Source of the DNA: Candidatus Kouleothrix ribensis
GTDB taxonomy: Bacteria; Chloroflexota; Chloroflexia; Chloroflexales; Roseiflexaceae
DNA length: 64,000 nt
Assembly (NCBI GenBank): GCA_016722075.1
Contig: JADKGW010000001.1
Location: forward strand, 2,976,001 to 3,040,000
Direction of reading: 5' to 3'
How positions within the stretch are numbered: position 1 is the stretch's first letter; the number at the start of each line of letters is the position of its first letter. Positions 8,469-18,000 of the stretch are shown here, one piece after another. The position numbers and the translations under genes were made by a program. The notes below the pieces were generated by a model. The model searched no databases, was not told the DNA's origin, and saw nothing but the letters and a program-made list of their open reading frames with translations.

Positions 8469-9698
8469 TCAGGCGTGCCGCAGCGCAATCGCGTAGGCGC
8501 GCTCGGCCTGGAGCGCCAGGTGCTCCCAGGTGTACTGCTCGGCTACGCGCGCCTGGGCCGCGCGCCCCATACGCACGCGCAGCGCCGGGTCGGATAGCAG
8601 GGTCAGCGCGCCGCGCGCCAGCGCACCGGGGTCGCCGGGTGCCACCAGCACGCCGCTGCGGCCATCCTCGAGGTACTCGGCCACCTGCCCGACGCGCCCG
8701 GCCACGATCGGCAGGCCGGCGGCCATGAGCTCGAGCAGCTTGGCCAGGCCGCGTGCGCGGTTGATCAGCGTGTCGTTCATTGGCACCAGCGCGAGATCGG
8801 CCGACGCCAGCAGCGCCGGGATGGCGTCCGGCTCGGCCCAGCCGTGGTAGTCGATCGCCGCCAGGATGCCGGCACGCGCGGCCAGCCGCAGCAGCTCACG
8901 CTCTTCACCACGCTCGCCGCGGCCGATCACCAGCAGCCGCGCCAACGGGAAGCGCGCCAGAATGCCCACCAGCGCCGCAACCACGTCGGCCACGTCGAAT
9001 TCCCAGAAGCGCGTATAGAGTAATACGGTTTGCGGTTTGCGGTTTGCGGTGTGCATAACGGGGGTGATCAGCTCATCACGCATAACGCTTAGCTCAGCGC
9101 TCCGCATGCCGTTGGGCAGGTACACCACGCGCGCGGGTGGTACGCCAAAGCCGTGTACCTGAGCCTCGAGCGTACGGCTCACCACCGTCACCGCATCAGC
9201 GCGGCGCGGCAGGTCGCGCTCTTGCCAGGCGAACAGCAGCTTGGCCGGGTAAGGATACGGCAGCAGGTCGTTCCAGCCGCCCCAGCTTTCCCAGTCGTCG
9301 GTGTCGAGCACCAGCGGCAGCCGTGGGCGCACGGCGCGCGCCAGCAGCGCCGCCAGGCCGCTGTAGCCCTTGGGCTTGAACAGGTGCAGCACATCGGGCT
9401 GCTCGGCCAGGCCCAGGCGTAGCAGCGCAAACACCTGCTGGGCCACATGCGCCGGGCCGGGCAGCCGTGGCAGCGCGGTGTGCGTCACTGCAACGCCAGC
9501 ATAGACCACACGGCGGCCGGCGTCGTGCGGGTTCTGCACCGGCGGCGCGGCAATGCGCACGGTGTGGCCGCGCCGCGCCAGCGCCTGTGCCAGCGGCAAC
9601 ATGCGCGCCGCGAGCGTGCCCTTCGGCCGGATGCCAAACGGCGCGAGCATCGATATGTGCAGCGGCCGCAGGCTGGCCGGCGTATCATCCAAGGTCAC
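8469..9698 (-). CDS. Glycosyltransferase family 4 (GT-B fold)
   Basis: A 409-residue GT4 enzyme. The N-terminal domain starts with ISMLAPFGIRPKGTLAARML. The C-terminal domain has LVIGRGERGEERELLR, ALVPMNDTLINRARGLAKLL and GLPIVAGRVGQVAEYLEDG. The EX7E donor motif is weak, which is common in divergent GT4 proteins. Near residues 210-225 a short insertion, coded by 9026-9060, contains a tandem heptanucleotide and interrupts an otherwise ordinary inter-domain region. It is separated from its neighbours by about 130 and 306 bases, so it may be its own transcription unit within the cluster. Confidence 0.88.
   Translation of the reverse strand: MTLDDTPASLRPLHISMLAPFGIRPKGTLAARMLPLAQALARRGHTVRIAAPPVQNPHDAGRRVVYAGVAVTHTALPRLPGPAHVAQQVFALLRLGLAEQPDVLHLFKPKGYSGLAALLARAVRPRLPLVLDTDDWESWGGWNDLLPYPYPAKLLFAWQERDLPRRADAVTVVSRTLEAQVHGFGVPPARVVYLPNGMRSAELSVMRDELITPVMHTANRKPQTVLLYTRFWEFDVADVVAALVGILARFPLARLLVIGRGERGEERELLRLAARAGILAAIDYHGWAEPDAIPALLASADLALVPMNDTLINRARGLAKLLELMAAGLPIVAGRVGQVAEYLEDGRSGVLVAPGDPGALARGALTLLSDPALRVRMGRAAQARVAEQYTWEHLALQAERAYAIALRHA
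9026..9053. repeat. Tandem heptanucleotide repeat inside a glycosyltransferase gene
   Basis: Three exact copies of CGGTTTG (plus strand) at 9026-9032, 9033-9039 and 9040-9046 are followed by a one-base variant, CGGTGTG, at 9047-9053. A seven-base unit is not a multiple of three, so gain or loss of one copy would shift the reading frame of the GT4 gene. Confidence 0.85.
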
Positions 9699-9766
9699 AC
9701 CCTACTCCAAGGTACATACGATCTCTATGCGGTTAGCATTTTTAGCCTTCGGCAGAGGCAGTATTG

Positions 9767-9814
9767 TACGTTGCAACGTATGCGGTTTTCCCGGTTACGT
9801 GCGGAAAAACCGCA
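9767..9814. promoter_or_regulatory. Perfect 14-bp palindrome plus adjacent hairpin between two glycan genes
   Basis: TACGTTGCAACGTA at 9767-9780 is a perfect palindrome. It abuts an inverted repeat with arms TGCGGTTTTCC (9781-9791) and GGAAAAACCGCA (9803-9814, one extra A). It lies between the end of the membrane-protein gene (stop at 9830) and the start of the GT4 gene (9698), both on the minus strand. The palindrome could be an operator and the hairpin a terminator of the upstream gene. No clear T-run on the minus strand supports the latter. Confidence 0.45.
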
Positions 9815-9829
9815 CCCAAACACTGTGTT

Positions 9830-11293
9830 CTAGGGGATTGTACCATCAAGCGCCAGCACTGCGAAACGCTCGTCGCCGCCGACCATGCGCCAGCCACTGC
9901 GCCGCAGCGCCGTGTCGAGCGGGCCGCCGAGCGGGGCCAGCGCACAGCGCACCTGGTAGGCCGCGAACAGCTCGCGGTACTCGCCGCGCTGCTCGGCGAT
10001 CACCGCCGCGAACAGCAACGCGGCCGGGTAGGGATCCTGGCGATTATCGACGAACACCGGCCGCTCGGGCACCAGCCAGATCAGCGGCCCACCGGCGTCG
10101 TAGGTGTTGTAGAGCACGCCCTCGCACCTGCGCACCGCCGCAACGACCTGGCCCGATAGCGCTGGCGCCGCCGTGCTGGCCCACTGCCGGCCGATCAGCA
10201 GCGTGCCGCCACCGGCCAGCAGCAGCAGCAGCGCGGCGTTGAGCGCGCCCTGGCGAACCTGGCCGGCTGGCATGGGCGCGCCGCCGCGAAACGGGCGGGT
10301 CAGTAGTGGCACCGCCACCAGCCCGAAGACGGCAGTATGGCGAATCGAGCGGAAGCCCAGCAGCCCGAACAGCAGCGCCAACACGATCAGCGTCCAGTCG
10401 CGCGGCCCGTACCAGCTGCGCCAGGCGGCCAGCAGTGCTACCGCGCACAGCCCCACCAGCACGAAGAACGGGTAGCTCGCCGGCAGATCGAGCGACGGCG
10501 GCTGCCACTCGCTCATGTATGTGCGGGTGGTGTCGCCGAACGAGGCCAGCACATAGCGCCATAGCCCCAGGCCCAGCGGGTTGATCAGCGTAGCCAGCGC
10601 GCTCAGCAGCGTGGCCAGCGCCAGGCGCGTGCTGGGCCAGGCGTGCCAGGGCTGCGCACGCCACTGCGGCAGGTCGTGTACCAGCGCCACCAGGCAGGCC
10701 ACAACCAGGATCACACCGCCAAATGCCACGCCGGCATGCGCATTGGCCCAGAGCAGAAACAGCGGCGGATACAGCCAGTGCAGGCGCCGGCGCGGCAGCA
10801 GCACGAGCGTCGCCGCCGTCAGCGCCAGCGAGATCATATGCGGGCGCACGCTCCAGATCACCGACTGGCTGGGTAGCCCAGCCAGCAGTGCCAGCGCGCG
10901 CGCGCGCCAGGGGCCTTCGCCAAGCTGAGCCATGCCATACCAGGCTACAGTCGTTAGCGCTGCACACACCAGGTATAGCAGCGGTAGCCCGCCCAGGCTA
11001 TAGCCAGCGTAGAACAGCAGCTCGGCCAGCCATTCGTGGTTTGGCCAATAGCCACCAGGCACAGTCGAGCTGAATGGATCGGTGATCGGGATGCGGCCGG
11101 TGCGCACAATCATCTCGCCGGCACGCAGCTGCCACCAGGTGTCGCTCTGCACCCCCATGATTGCCGCAGCCACAAACACCAGCACCAGCGCCGCCAGCAG
11201 TAGAAAGCGGTCGAGCGTCAGTGCCGCCAGCGCAGCCTGCCAGAACCGGAGTGTCGCGATATGCTTGAGCGCCACACGTGCCTGCACCGCCAT
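9830..11293 (-). CDS. Multi-pass membrane protein, GT-C-like
   Basis: A 487-residue protein from the ATG at 11291-11293. The open frame extends about 57 codons further upstream, but that stretch is Arg/Thr-rich with no membrane character. The first luminal loop contains GVQSDTWWQLRAGEMIVRTG and then ITDPFSSTVPGG and NHEWLAELLFY, a pattern of large bacterial membrane proteins related to GT-C transferases. About ten TM helices follow, then a soluble C-terminal domain of about 120 residues with GVLYNTYDAGGPLIWLVPE and RPVFVDNRQDPY. Transfer of a sugar or another polyprenyl-linked unit is inferred; no reaction is established for this subgroup. It is the most upstream gene of the minus-strand cluster and diverges from the V4R gene. 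Confidence 0.7.
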   Translation of the reverse strand: MAVQARVALKHIATLRFWQAALAALTLDRFLLLAALVLVFVAAAIMGVQSDTWWQLRAGEMIVRTGRIPITDPFSSTVPGGYWPNHEWLAELLFYAGYSLGGLPLLYLVCAALTTVAWYGMAQLGEGPWRARALALLAGLPSQSVIWSVRPHMISLALTAATLVLLPRRRLHWLYPPLFLLWANAHAGVAFGGVILVVACLVALVHDLPQWRAQPWHAWPSTRLALATLLSALATLINPLGLGLWRYVLASFGDTTRTYMSEWQPPSLDLPASYPFFVLVGLCAVALLAAWRSWYGPRDWTLIVLALLFGLLGFRSIRHTAVFGLVAVPLLTRPFRGGAPMPAGQVRQGALNAALLLLLAGGGTLLIGRQWASTAAPALSGQVVAAVRRCEGVLYNTYDAGGPLIWLVPERPVFVDNRQDPYPAALLFAAVIAEQRGEYRELFAAYQVRCALAPLGGPLDTALRRSGWRMVGGDERFAVLALDGTIP

Positions 11294-11453
11294 GCTCCTG
11301 CTAATGCCCAACTCACCCGACCTGATTGTACCAAGGATCACGCGGCTGGCTATAGCCAGGCAGTCCTGTCCAGCCGTGGGTCGCTGCCGGCGGCTGGCCG
11401 GTACGCACCGGTTGGTACTGGCCCGGCTCCCCACCGAAGTCCTTCTGATGCGG

Positions 11454-11482
11454 TTGACTACCAACTGCGCATCGTGTACAAT
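11454..11482 (+). promoter_or_regulatory. Sigma-70-type promoter of the V4R gene
   Basis: TTGACT at 11454-11459 and TACAAT at 11477-11482 are separated by exactly 17 bases. Transcription would start near 11489, about 60 bases before the V4R start codon. It lies in the divergent space upstream of the membrane-protein gene. Confidence 0.75.
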
Positions 11483-11548
11483 GATCGAAGCTTTCTGGGC
11501 AGCACATCCAGCCTAACCCTTCTGCAATCGACCCGTAAGGAGCCGGGC

Positions 11549-12196
11549 ATGCCAGACGACCGTGGCACCGCAACCGACCTTGAGCCGCGCTTCTACCCGA
11601 ACTTGATCGGGCGCTTGTATTTGATCAGCCTCGAGGACGTGATGGGCCGCAATGGCGTCAACGCCTTGCTCAACCTCGCCAGCGCCCGCCATCTGGTGAA
11701 TAACTACCCGCCCTCCAACCTCAAGCGCGAGTTCCCGTTCGTCGACCTGGCCACGATCTCCAAGTCGACCGAGACCATGTATGGCCCGCGCGGCGCCCGC
11801 GGCATGGAGCTGCGCGCCGGCCGCTATGCCTTCAACCTGGGCCTCAAGGAGTTCGGCCCGCTGCTGGGCATGGCCGACCTGGCGCTCAAGCTCATGCCCA
11901 TGACCATGAAGATGAAGATCGCGCTCAATGCAACCGCGCAGACCTTCGACCGCTTTTCGGATCAGCCGACGCGGGTGGAAGAGCGCAAGGGCCAGTTCCT
12001 CTACATCATCGACAAGTGCCCGGTGTGCTGGGGCCGCAGCAGCGACCGGCCGTGCTGCCACCTGGCGCAGGGCATCCTGGAAGAGGCGCTGACCTGGGTG
12101 ACTGGCGGGCATTCGTTCCACATGGACGAGATCGAGTGCCGTGGCACTGGCGGCCCCGCCTGCATCTTCGCGATCGACAAAGACGCGATCGACTAG
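11549..12196 (+). CDS. V4R (4-vinyl reductase-like) domain protein
   Basis: A 215-residue protein from the ATG at 11549, preceded by TAAGGAG at about 11536-11542. A longer open frame upstream is rejected because the promoter at 11454-11482 lies inside it. The C-terminal half has the V4R pattern: LYIIDKCPVCWGRSSDRPCC (about residues 145-164) followed by EALTWVTGGHSFHMDEIEC and GGPACIFAI. The four or more Cys in this block are typical of V4R domains, small-ligand or metal-binding modules found in BchJ and in transcriptional sensors. The N-terminal part (RLYLISLEDVMGRNGVNALL) also matches V4R-associated regions. It precedes a beta-helix protein and a two-component block, so a sensory role is likely; direct evidence is lacking. 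Confidence 0.85.
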   Translation: MPDDRGTATDLEPRFYPNLIGRLYLISLEDVMGRNGVNALLNLASARHLVNNYPPSNLKREFPFVDLATISKSTETMYGPRGARGMELRAGRYAFNLGLKEFGPLLGMADLALKLMPMTMKMKIALNATAQTFDRFSDQPTRVEERKGQFLYIIDKCPVCWGRSSDRPCCHLAQGILEEALTWVTGGHSFHMDEIECRGTGGPACIFAIDKDAID

Positions 12197-12362
12197 GCCG
12201 CGCTCACTGCAATACACCAACCGGTTCAACCCGCCTGTAGGCCCGTACAGCCCGATCTGCACCAGCGCCGCATCGACGCCCACACTAGCCACTGCGAGTC
12301 TGCCTGGTCACATTCTAACAAAACAGAAAGATCTACCTACGGTTCGCGTAATGCGAATGTAA

Positions 12363-12402
12363 TCTCAAAAGCTTGAGATACGCAAGCGCTATCTTGTATA
12401 GT
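12363..12402 (+). promoter_or_regulatory. Promoter with an inverted repeat over its -35 box, upstream of the beta-helix gene
   Basis: TTGAGA at 12373-12378 and TATAGT at 12397-12402 are spaced by 18 bases. The inverted repeat TCTCAAAAGCTTGAGA (12363-12378) overlaps the -35 box and could be an operator. The 281-base gap 12197-12477 holds no gene that I can support. Confidence 0.65.
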
Positions 12403-12477
12403 AAGAGGGGTGTACAGCCCCGGAGGAGGCCCACCTAACGACATGCCCTCCGGCCGACAACAAGGGGAACCTAGCTT

Positions 12478-13863
12478 ATGAAACGCATCGTGATACGCGA
12501 GCGCACACCCATCCCCCCCTTCGGCGAGCCGGCCCGCGATCTGCGGATTCTCAACAAGCCGCTTTGGCTGCTGCAGCGCGACTTACTGGCTCACCATTGC
12601 CGGGGCGCATCGGAAGTGGACTCCTTGTCTGAGATCCCGAGGGAACGCGAGGAACTGCTCGTTTACCGAGACAACCTCTTTTTCAACGACCAGCTGATCG
12701 ACACATTCATCGCACAGGCGAAGGCAAGCGGGCACGCCTGCCAGATCGCGTTTGCACGCGACGACAAAGCCATAACGACACACGCGCTGCGGCTACAAGA
12801 CGGCATCACACTCGACACACAGCACAATGTCTATGTGGCAGATCTATACTACTATCCAAATGGTGTCACGGAGGAAGCCCAACCGCTGCTGATCGCCACC
12901 GATCCGCGCGAGATGGGCTATTACCATATCCCCACCTATATGGCGCCGAACCACGGCGATCTGGTGTTTCAGGTGCCCATGCGCGCCTTCCTCTCGATCG
13001 AGAACTGGGTGCATCTCTTCCTGGCAAACTCACCATTTGGTGTCTTCTCGCTCGGGCGCATCCAGGAGCAGCGGGCCGAACAGAGCTGGAAGGAGAAACT
13101 GGCCGTTTCGTTTGCGACGCTGGCCGATAAACTCAACCCATTCGCGCCCAAGTGGCGCAACCATTTCCTATCGAGCTCGCGGCTGGTCAAGATCGGTAAG
13201 AACTGCTCGATCGACCCGACCGCAACCATCCATGGGCCGACGATCATCGGCGACAACGTGTCGATCGGCGCGGGAGTGGTGATCACCAATAGCTTAATCG
13301 GCAAAAATGTGACGATCATGCAGGGGTCGCAGGTGATGCTCAGCGTGATCAGCGACCGCTGCTATTTGCCCTGGAACGCCGGGATCTTCATGACGACGCT
13401 GATGGAAAACTCGATGGTGGCGCAGCTAAGCTGCCTACAGATGTGCGTGGTCGGCCGCAATACATTCATCGGCGCAGGGAATATTTTTACCGATTTCGAT
13501 CTGCGCAACGAGCCGATTCACACCTACCACCAGCGCAAGGGCGCCAGCAAGCCCACGAAGGAAGAGGTCGGCCTGCCGGTGATCGGTTCGGCCGTGGGCC
13601 ACAACTGCAAGATTGGCAGCGGCTTCGTGGTATACCCGGCACGGATGATTGGCTCAAATACCACGCTGATCTACGCCGACCCCGAGGCGGTGGTCAATCG
13701 CAACATCCAACCAATGACCAATGAGGTCGATGAACAAGGCGAGCCGCTGCGCACCGTGTATACCTGGCCGCGCGTGCTCGAAGCGCCAACCTCAACGACT
13801 ACCAACGAACCGATCGAGCCGCTGCATATGTCGTGGCCCGAGGCGGCACGATTGCGCCATTAG
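12478..13863 (+). CDS. Left-handed beta-helix (hexapeptide repeat) protein
   Basis: A 461-residue protein. The N-terminal 220 residues are unrecognised. Hexapeptide repeats begin near residue 237: VKIGKNCSIDPTATIHGP, then TIIGDNVSIGAGVVITNSLI and GKNVTIMQGSQVML. A second block, VGRNTFIGAGNIF and GSAVGHNCKIGSGFVVYPA, lies near residues 320-395. This is the fold of acyltransferases and the C-terminal half of GlmU-type enzymes. The N-terminal part does not show the G-rich nucleotidyltransferase motif, so a sugar-phosphate nucleotidyltransferase activity is not supported. AAGGGGAA lies about 6 bases before the ATG. It shares the signalling block with the V4R and response-regulator genes, and the gap to the latter is only 10 bases. 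Confidence 0.7.
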   Translation: MKRIVIRERTPIPPFGEPARDLRILNKPLWLLQRDLLAHHCRGASEVDSLSEIPREREELLVYRDNLFFNDQLIDTFIAQAKASGHACQIAFARDDKAITTHALRLQDGITLDTQHNVYVADLYYYPNGVTEEAQPLLIATDPREMGYYHIPTYMAPNHGDLVFQVPMRAFLSIENWVHLFLANSPFGVFSLGRIQEQRAEQSWKEKLAVSFATLADKLNPFAPKWRNHFLSSSRLVKIGKNCSIDPTATIHGPTIIGDNVSIGAGVVITNSLIGKNVTIMQGSQVMLSVISDRCYLPWNAGIFMTTLMENSMVAQLSCLQMCVVGRNTFIGAGNIFTDFDLRNEPIHTYHQRKGASKPTKEEVGLPVIGSAVGHNCKIGSGFVVYPARMIGSNTTLIYADPEAVVNRNIQPMTNEVDEQGEPLRTVYTWPRVLEAPTSTTTNEPIEPLHMSWPEAARLRH

Positions 13864-13873
13864 GAGGAACCCT

Positions 13874-14818
13874 GTGAGCAAAGATAAGATTCTTGTTGTC
13901 GAAGACGCACCCGACATCTCTAGCCTGCTCAAGATCTACTTTACGTCGCAGGGATACGAGGTGATGACGGCCATGCGCGGGCAGGTGGCACTCGATATCT
14001 GCCGCAAGACGCCGCCAAACCTGGCGTTGCTTGATGTCAACTTGCCCGACATGGAGGGCTACGATATCGGCCGGGCGCTGCGCCAGAGCGCGCGCACCCG
14101 CCATATCCCGATCATCTTCCTGACCGCGCGTGGTGAAAAACAAGATCGTATTCGCGGCCTGGGCGAAGTGCAGGCCGAGTATTATATTGTCAAGCCGTTT
14201 GATATCGAAGAAGTGCATACAATCGTCAAAGGCGCGCTCGACCGCGCGCGCCAGAAGAACCTGGCCCACCCGGTCACCAACCTGCCGACGGCCGAGCTGA
14301 TCAACGAGCAATACCGCATGCTGGTGGCCAGCAGCGGCTGGGCGCTGGCCCAGGCGCATATCAACGGCTTCGAAATGTTCACGCAGGCGTATGGCGCCGT
14401 GGTGGGTGAAGATGTGCTGAAATTCACCGCGCTGATGCTGAACGAGGTGATCAACGAGCTGGGCAGCCCGAACGACTTCATCGGCCAGATGGTCGTCGGC
14501 CCCGATTTTGTGGTTACATCGGCACCTGAGAGCCTGCGGGCGATCTCGGCGCGGCTGTGCGAGCGCTTCGACGCCGAGATCGGCCTGCAATACAATTATA
14601 AGGATCGGCGCAACGGCTATATCGTCGTGAACGACGAGCAGGGTAATCAGCGCCAGGTGCCGCTGATGTCGCTCTCGATCGGCGTGCTGACCAGCGACGA
14701 CGGCCCGTTCTATGATATTCGCGAGCTGAGCGAGACGGTCGAAGATGTCCGGCAGCATGCGCTGTCGGAGGCGCGCGAGCTTGGCCGCAAGAGCCATGTG
14801 AGCTATGGGCGGCTCTAG
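13874..14818 (+). CDS. Response regulator with receiver domain and degenerate GGDEF-like output domain
   Basis: A 314-residue protein from a GTG at 13874 with TAGGAGG just upstream (13861-13867). A longer frame upstream overlaps the beta-helix gene and is rejected. The receiver domain (residues 1-120) has the acidic pair VVEDAPD, the phosphoacceptor LLDVNLPDMEGYDI and the lysine in YYIVKPFD. The C-terminal half resembles a GGDEF domain in layout (INGFEMFTQAYG, GEDVLKFTALMLNEV). The catalytic GGDEF loop is replaced by VVGPDFVV, so diguanylate cyclase activity is unlikely. It probably receives phosphate from the giant kinase 240 bases downstream. An effector or protein-binding role for the output domain is inferred. 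Confidence 0.85.
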   Translation: MSKDKILVVEDAPDISSLLKIYFTSQGYEVMTAMRGQVALDICRKTPPNLALLDVNLPDMEGYDIGRALRQSARTRHIPIIFLTARGEKQDRIRGLGEVQAEYYIVKPFDIEEVHTIVKGALDRARQKNLAHPVTNLPTAELINEQYRMLVASSGWALAQAHINGFEMFTQAYGAVVGEDVLKFTALMLNEVINELGSPNDFIGQMVVGPDFVVTSAPESLRAISARLCERFDAEIGLQYNYKDRRNGYIVVNDEQGNQRQVPLMSLSIGVLTSDDGPFYDIRELSETVEDVRQHALSEARELGRKSHVSYGRL

Positions 14819-15042
14819 CCACCGGCTGCGGCTGTGTACCGGCCGGCCAGGTGTGGTGCAGCTGGCCCGCATCGCGCGGATCATCCAGCCGAGCGTGCCA
14901 CCGGCAACGCGGTTGCGCAACCCTGTACGCCACGCGCAGTAACGATCAGCCCGGCTCGCCGGTTGCCTCAGGTTTATACGCTCCTACATTAAGCATGTCT
15001 GCGTCCCACCATCCAGCAATTGGTCGTCGTTGGCCGAGACCT

Positions 15043-15061
15043 GGAAGGAGCATAGTTCCTG
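15043..15061 (+). promoter_or_regulatory. Ribosome binding site and apparent CTG start of the giant kinase
   Basis: GGAAGGAG at 15043-15050 is followed after 8 bases by CTG at 15059-15061, in frame with the kinase. An in-frame TAG at 15053-15055 blocks any start further upstream. No ATG, GTG or TTG lies in frame between the TAG and the GTG at 15182, although the intervening 41 codons look fully coding. Confidence 0.65.
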
Positions 15062-18000
15062 GATACCGATACCACAACTATCGCCTCGCCACAGGCGCAC
15101 GCCTGGGAGCTGCTGGCTGATCTGGCGGCCTGCGGGCAGGGCATCGCCTCGCTCGAGGGCGCCGAAAGCCTGGCACAGCGCGTGGTTGAGCTGATCCGCG
15201 CGCGCCTGAACTGCCCCTGGGGCCGGCTCACACTCGAGCCGCCGATCGCCGCGCATGCTGTGGTGAGCTGGGGGCTTAGCCCGGCCGATGAGCAGCGGCT
15301 GAGCCAGAACGGGCGCCACGCTTCGGCCGAGACGATCGTGATCACGCTTGCATACGCCGATGCACCGATCGGCGAGCTGCTGCTCGGCAGCGGGCCGGCG
15401 CTCGAGCCGATCGCCACGCCCAGCCTGCTACAGGCGCTGCGCGCGCAGCTCGAGCTGCTGATCACCCTATTCCAGCGCGAAGCCGAACACCGGCACGAGC
15501 AGACCACGCTCGAGGCCGCCGCAGCGCTACGCTTCGACCTGGCCGGCCAACTCGATCTACGCGAGGTCTTGCGCTCGCTGATCGAGCACGCCGTGCTGCT
15601 AAGCAACGCCAGCAATGGCCTGATCTTCACCAGTACCGATGAAGGCGACCTGCAGTTCATGGTTGGGCACGGCCTGACTGGCGACTTTAGCCAGCTACGC
15701 CTGAGCCGCGGCCGCGGGCTGGTGGGCCAGGCCGCCCAGCAGCGCACGACCCTGATCGTCGATGATTACCAGCGCTACCCACACCGCCTGAGCGATTTCC
15801 AGAGCGAGGGCTTTCACGCCGCAATCGGCGTGCCGCTGCTGGTACAAGACGAGCTGATTGGCGTGCTGGGGCTGATGCATACCCGCCCGAAGGCCCGCTT
15901 TAGCGAGAATGACCGCCGGCTGATCGAGGCGTTTGCCAAGCCGGCTGCGCTGGTGCTGCGCAACGCCCAGCTGGTAACCCAGCAGCAGCAGCGCGCGCGC
16001 GAGCTGTTCGTGCTGTACGAAAACGGCCAGATGCTCAGCTCGACGCTGCGGATCGAGCCCATGCTCGCGCGCGTCGCCGAGAACATCACATTGGTGATGG
16101 GCGCCGACCACTGCCGCGTGTACCTGCTCGACCAGCGCGACGCAACCGCGCTGTACGAGGCCGCCTCGTATAGCCTCGACAGCCAGCATGAATCGCACGG
16201 CAACCAGGAACCGGTTGCGGCCAACCAGCTGATCAATGCGCTCATCCACACCAGCGAGCCGCTGCTGATCAAGGCCGGCGACACACACCACAGCCGGCAG
16301 GCGCTGGGCACAATACTACCGCTCGACGCATATCGTAGCGTGCTGGTGCTGGGGCTGCGGCTCAAGGATCGCGCCGTCGGCCTGATGACGATCGGGTACA
16401 CCGCCGACGACCGGCACTTCACGCGCGCCGAACTCAACCTGGGGCAGACGCTGGCCAGCCAGCTGGCCACCGCCGTCGTAAATGCACAACTGTACGTCGC
16501 CGAGCAGCGCCGCGCCGGCGAACTCGAGCAGCTTCAGACGATCACCCAGCGCCTCGAGACCAACCTGGCGCTCGACGATATTCTCACGGCGATTCTTGTG
16601 GGCGTCCAGTCGATGATTCCATTCACCGGCGCCGAGATCAGCCTGTACGACACCACGGCCCGCGCGCTACACGTAGCAATGGCACGCGGTATCCGATCTG
16701 CCAGCCCGCCACCGGCAGCGGCCGAGCAGCCCGAGGGGCTGGCCGGCTGGCTGGGCCGGCACCGGCGCGCCCTACGCCTGGCCGACTTCCAGCGCGCACC
16801 GGTGCGCACGCGCTTCAGCACCCTGGCCGACGGCTCGCCGATCGCCAGCTACCTGGGCGTACCGCTGCTGGTCGGCGATCAACTGATCGGCACGCTCGAG
16901 CTGTTCAGCAGCAAGCCGGCCAGCTTCTCGGCCGACGACGAGCGCCTGCTGGTGATCGTAGCCGGCCAGGCGGCCCAGGCGATCAACACCGCCCGGCGCT
17001 ACGAGCAGGCCGACGAATACCTGCGTAGCCGCATTCAACAGCTGACTGCACTGCAGCGGATCAGCCGCCAGCTGACCTCGAACCTATCGCTCAATCACAT
17101 CCTCGGCTTCACGATTGAAGAGGCGCTGCGTGCCACCAACGCCACCAATGGCTATATTGCGCTGCGCGAAGGCTTTGCCTTCGAGGCCGCCATGCGCGCA
17201 TTCCTGACCGAGGATGGCACGCGCGGCACGGCTAACGCCGACACTGCCGATGTGCGGGTGATCGCCACTAACGGCTTCGACGACGACGCGGCCAAGCGCC
17301 TCATGCACCAGATCGTCAGCGGGAGCGCAACCGCCGCCAATACCGCCATAGCCAGCGGTGAGCCAGTGCTGATCGAAGACCTGAGCGAGGACGACCGGAT
17401 CGCGCAGATCGGCCCGCCGGCACTATCAGCACTGGCGATGCCGATCTACTACGAGGCCCAGGTGGTCGGTGTGGTCAACCTGCACAGCACGGCATCGCAC
17501 ACCTTCAGCCACGATGCGCTCGAGTTCGTGCGCGCGCTGGCCGACCAGGCCGCACTAGCGATCGGCAATACGCAGCGCTATAACGAGCAGGTGCGCCAGC
17601 GCGAGCTGCTCCAGCGCCGGGCCAGCTTGCTCAAAGAGGTGCTCGATATCGGGCAGGCACTGCGCGCCGACCGCTCGCTGGCGGAAGTGCTCGAGCAGAT
17701 TGCTTTCAGTATCTCTGATACCACCGGCTTCCGCGTCGTGGTGATCAACCTGGTTGATAAAGACGAGCCGGGAATTATGCGCGTTGTCACTGCCGCCGGC
17801 CTGCCGCTCGAAGAGATCGAGCGCATCCGGCGCGGCAAATTCCCGATCCCGATCGCGCAGCGCATTCTCGACCCGCGCTTTCGGCTCGGGCGCAGCTTTT
17901 TTGTGCCACAAGAGATCAGCGGCGAGCTGTTTGCCGATGCCGATGTGAGCGATGTGTTCGGCACCAGTATTACCGACGAGCGCACCAGCACCGAGTGGCA

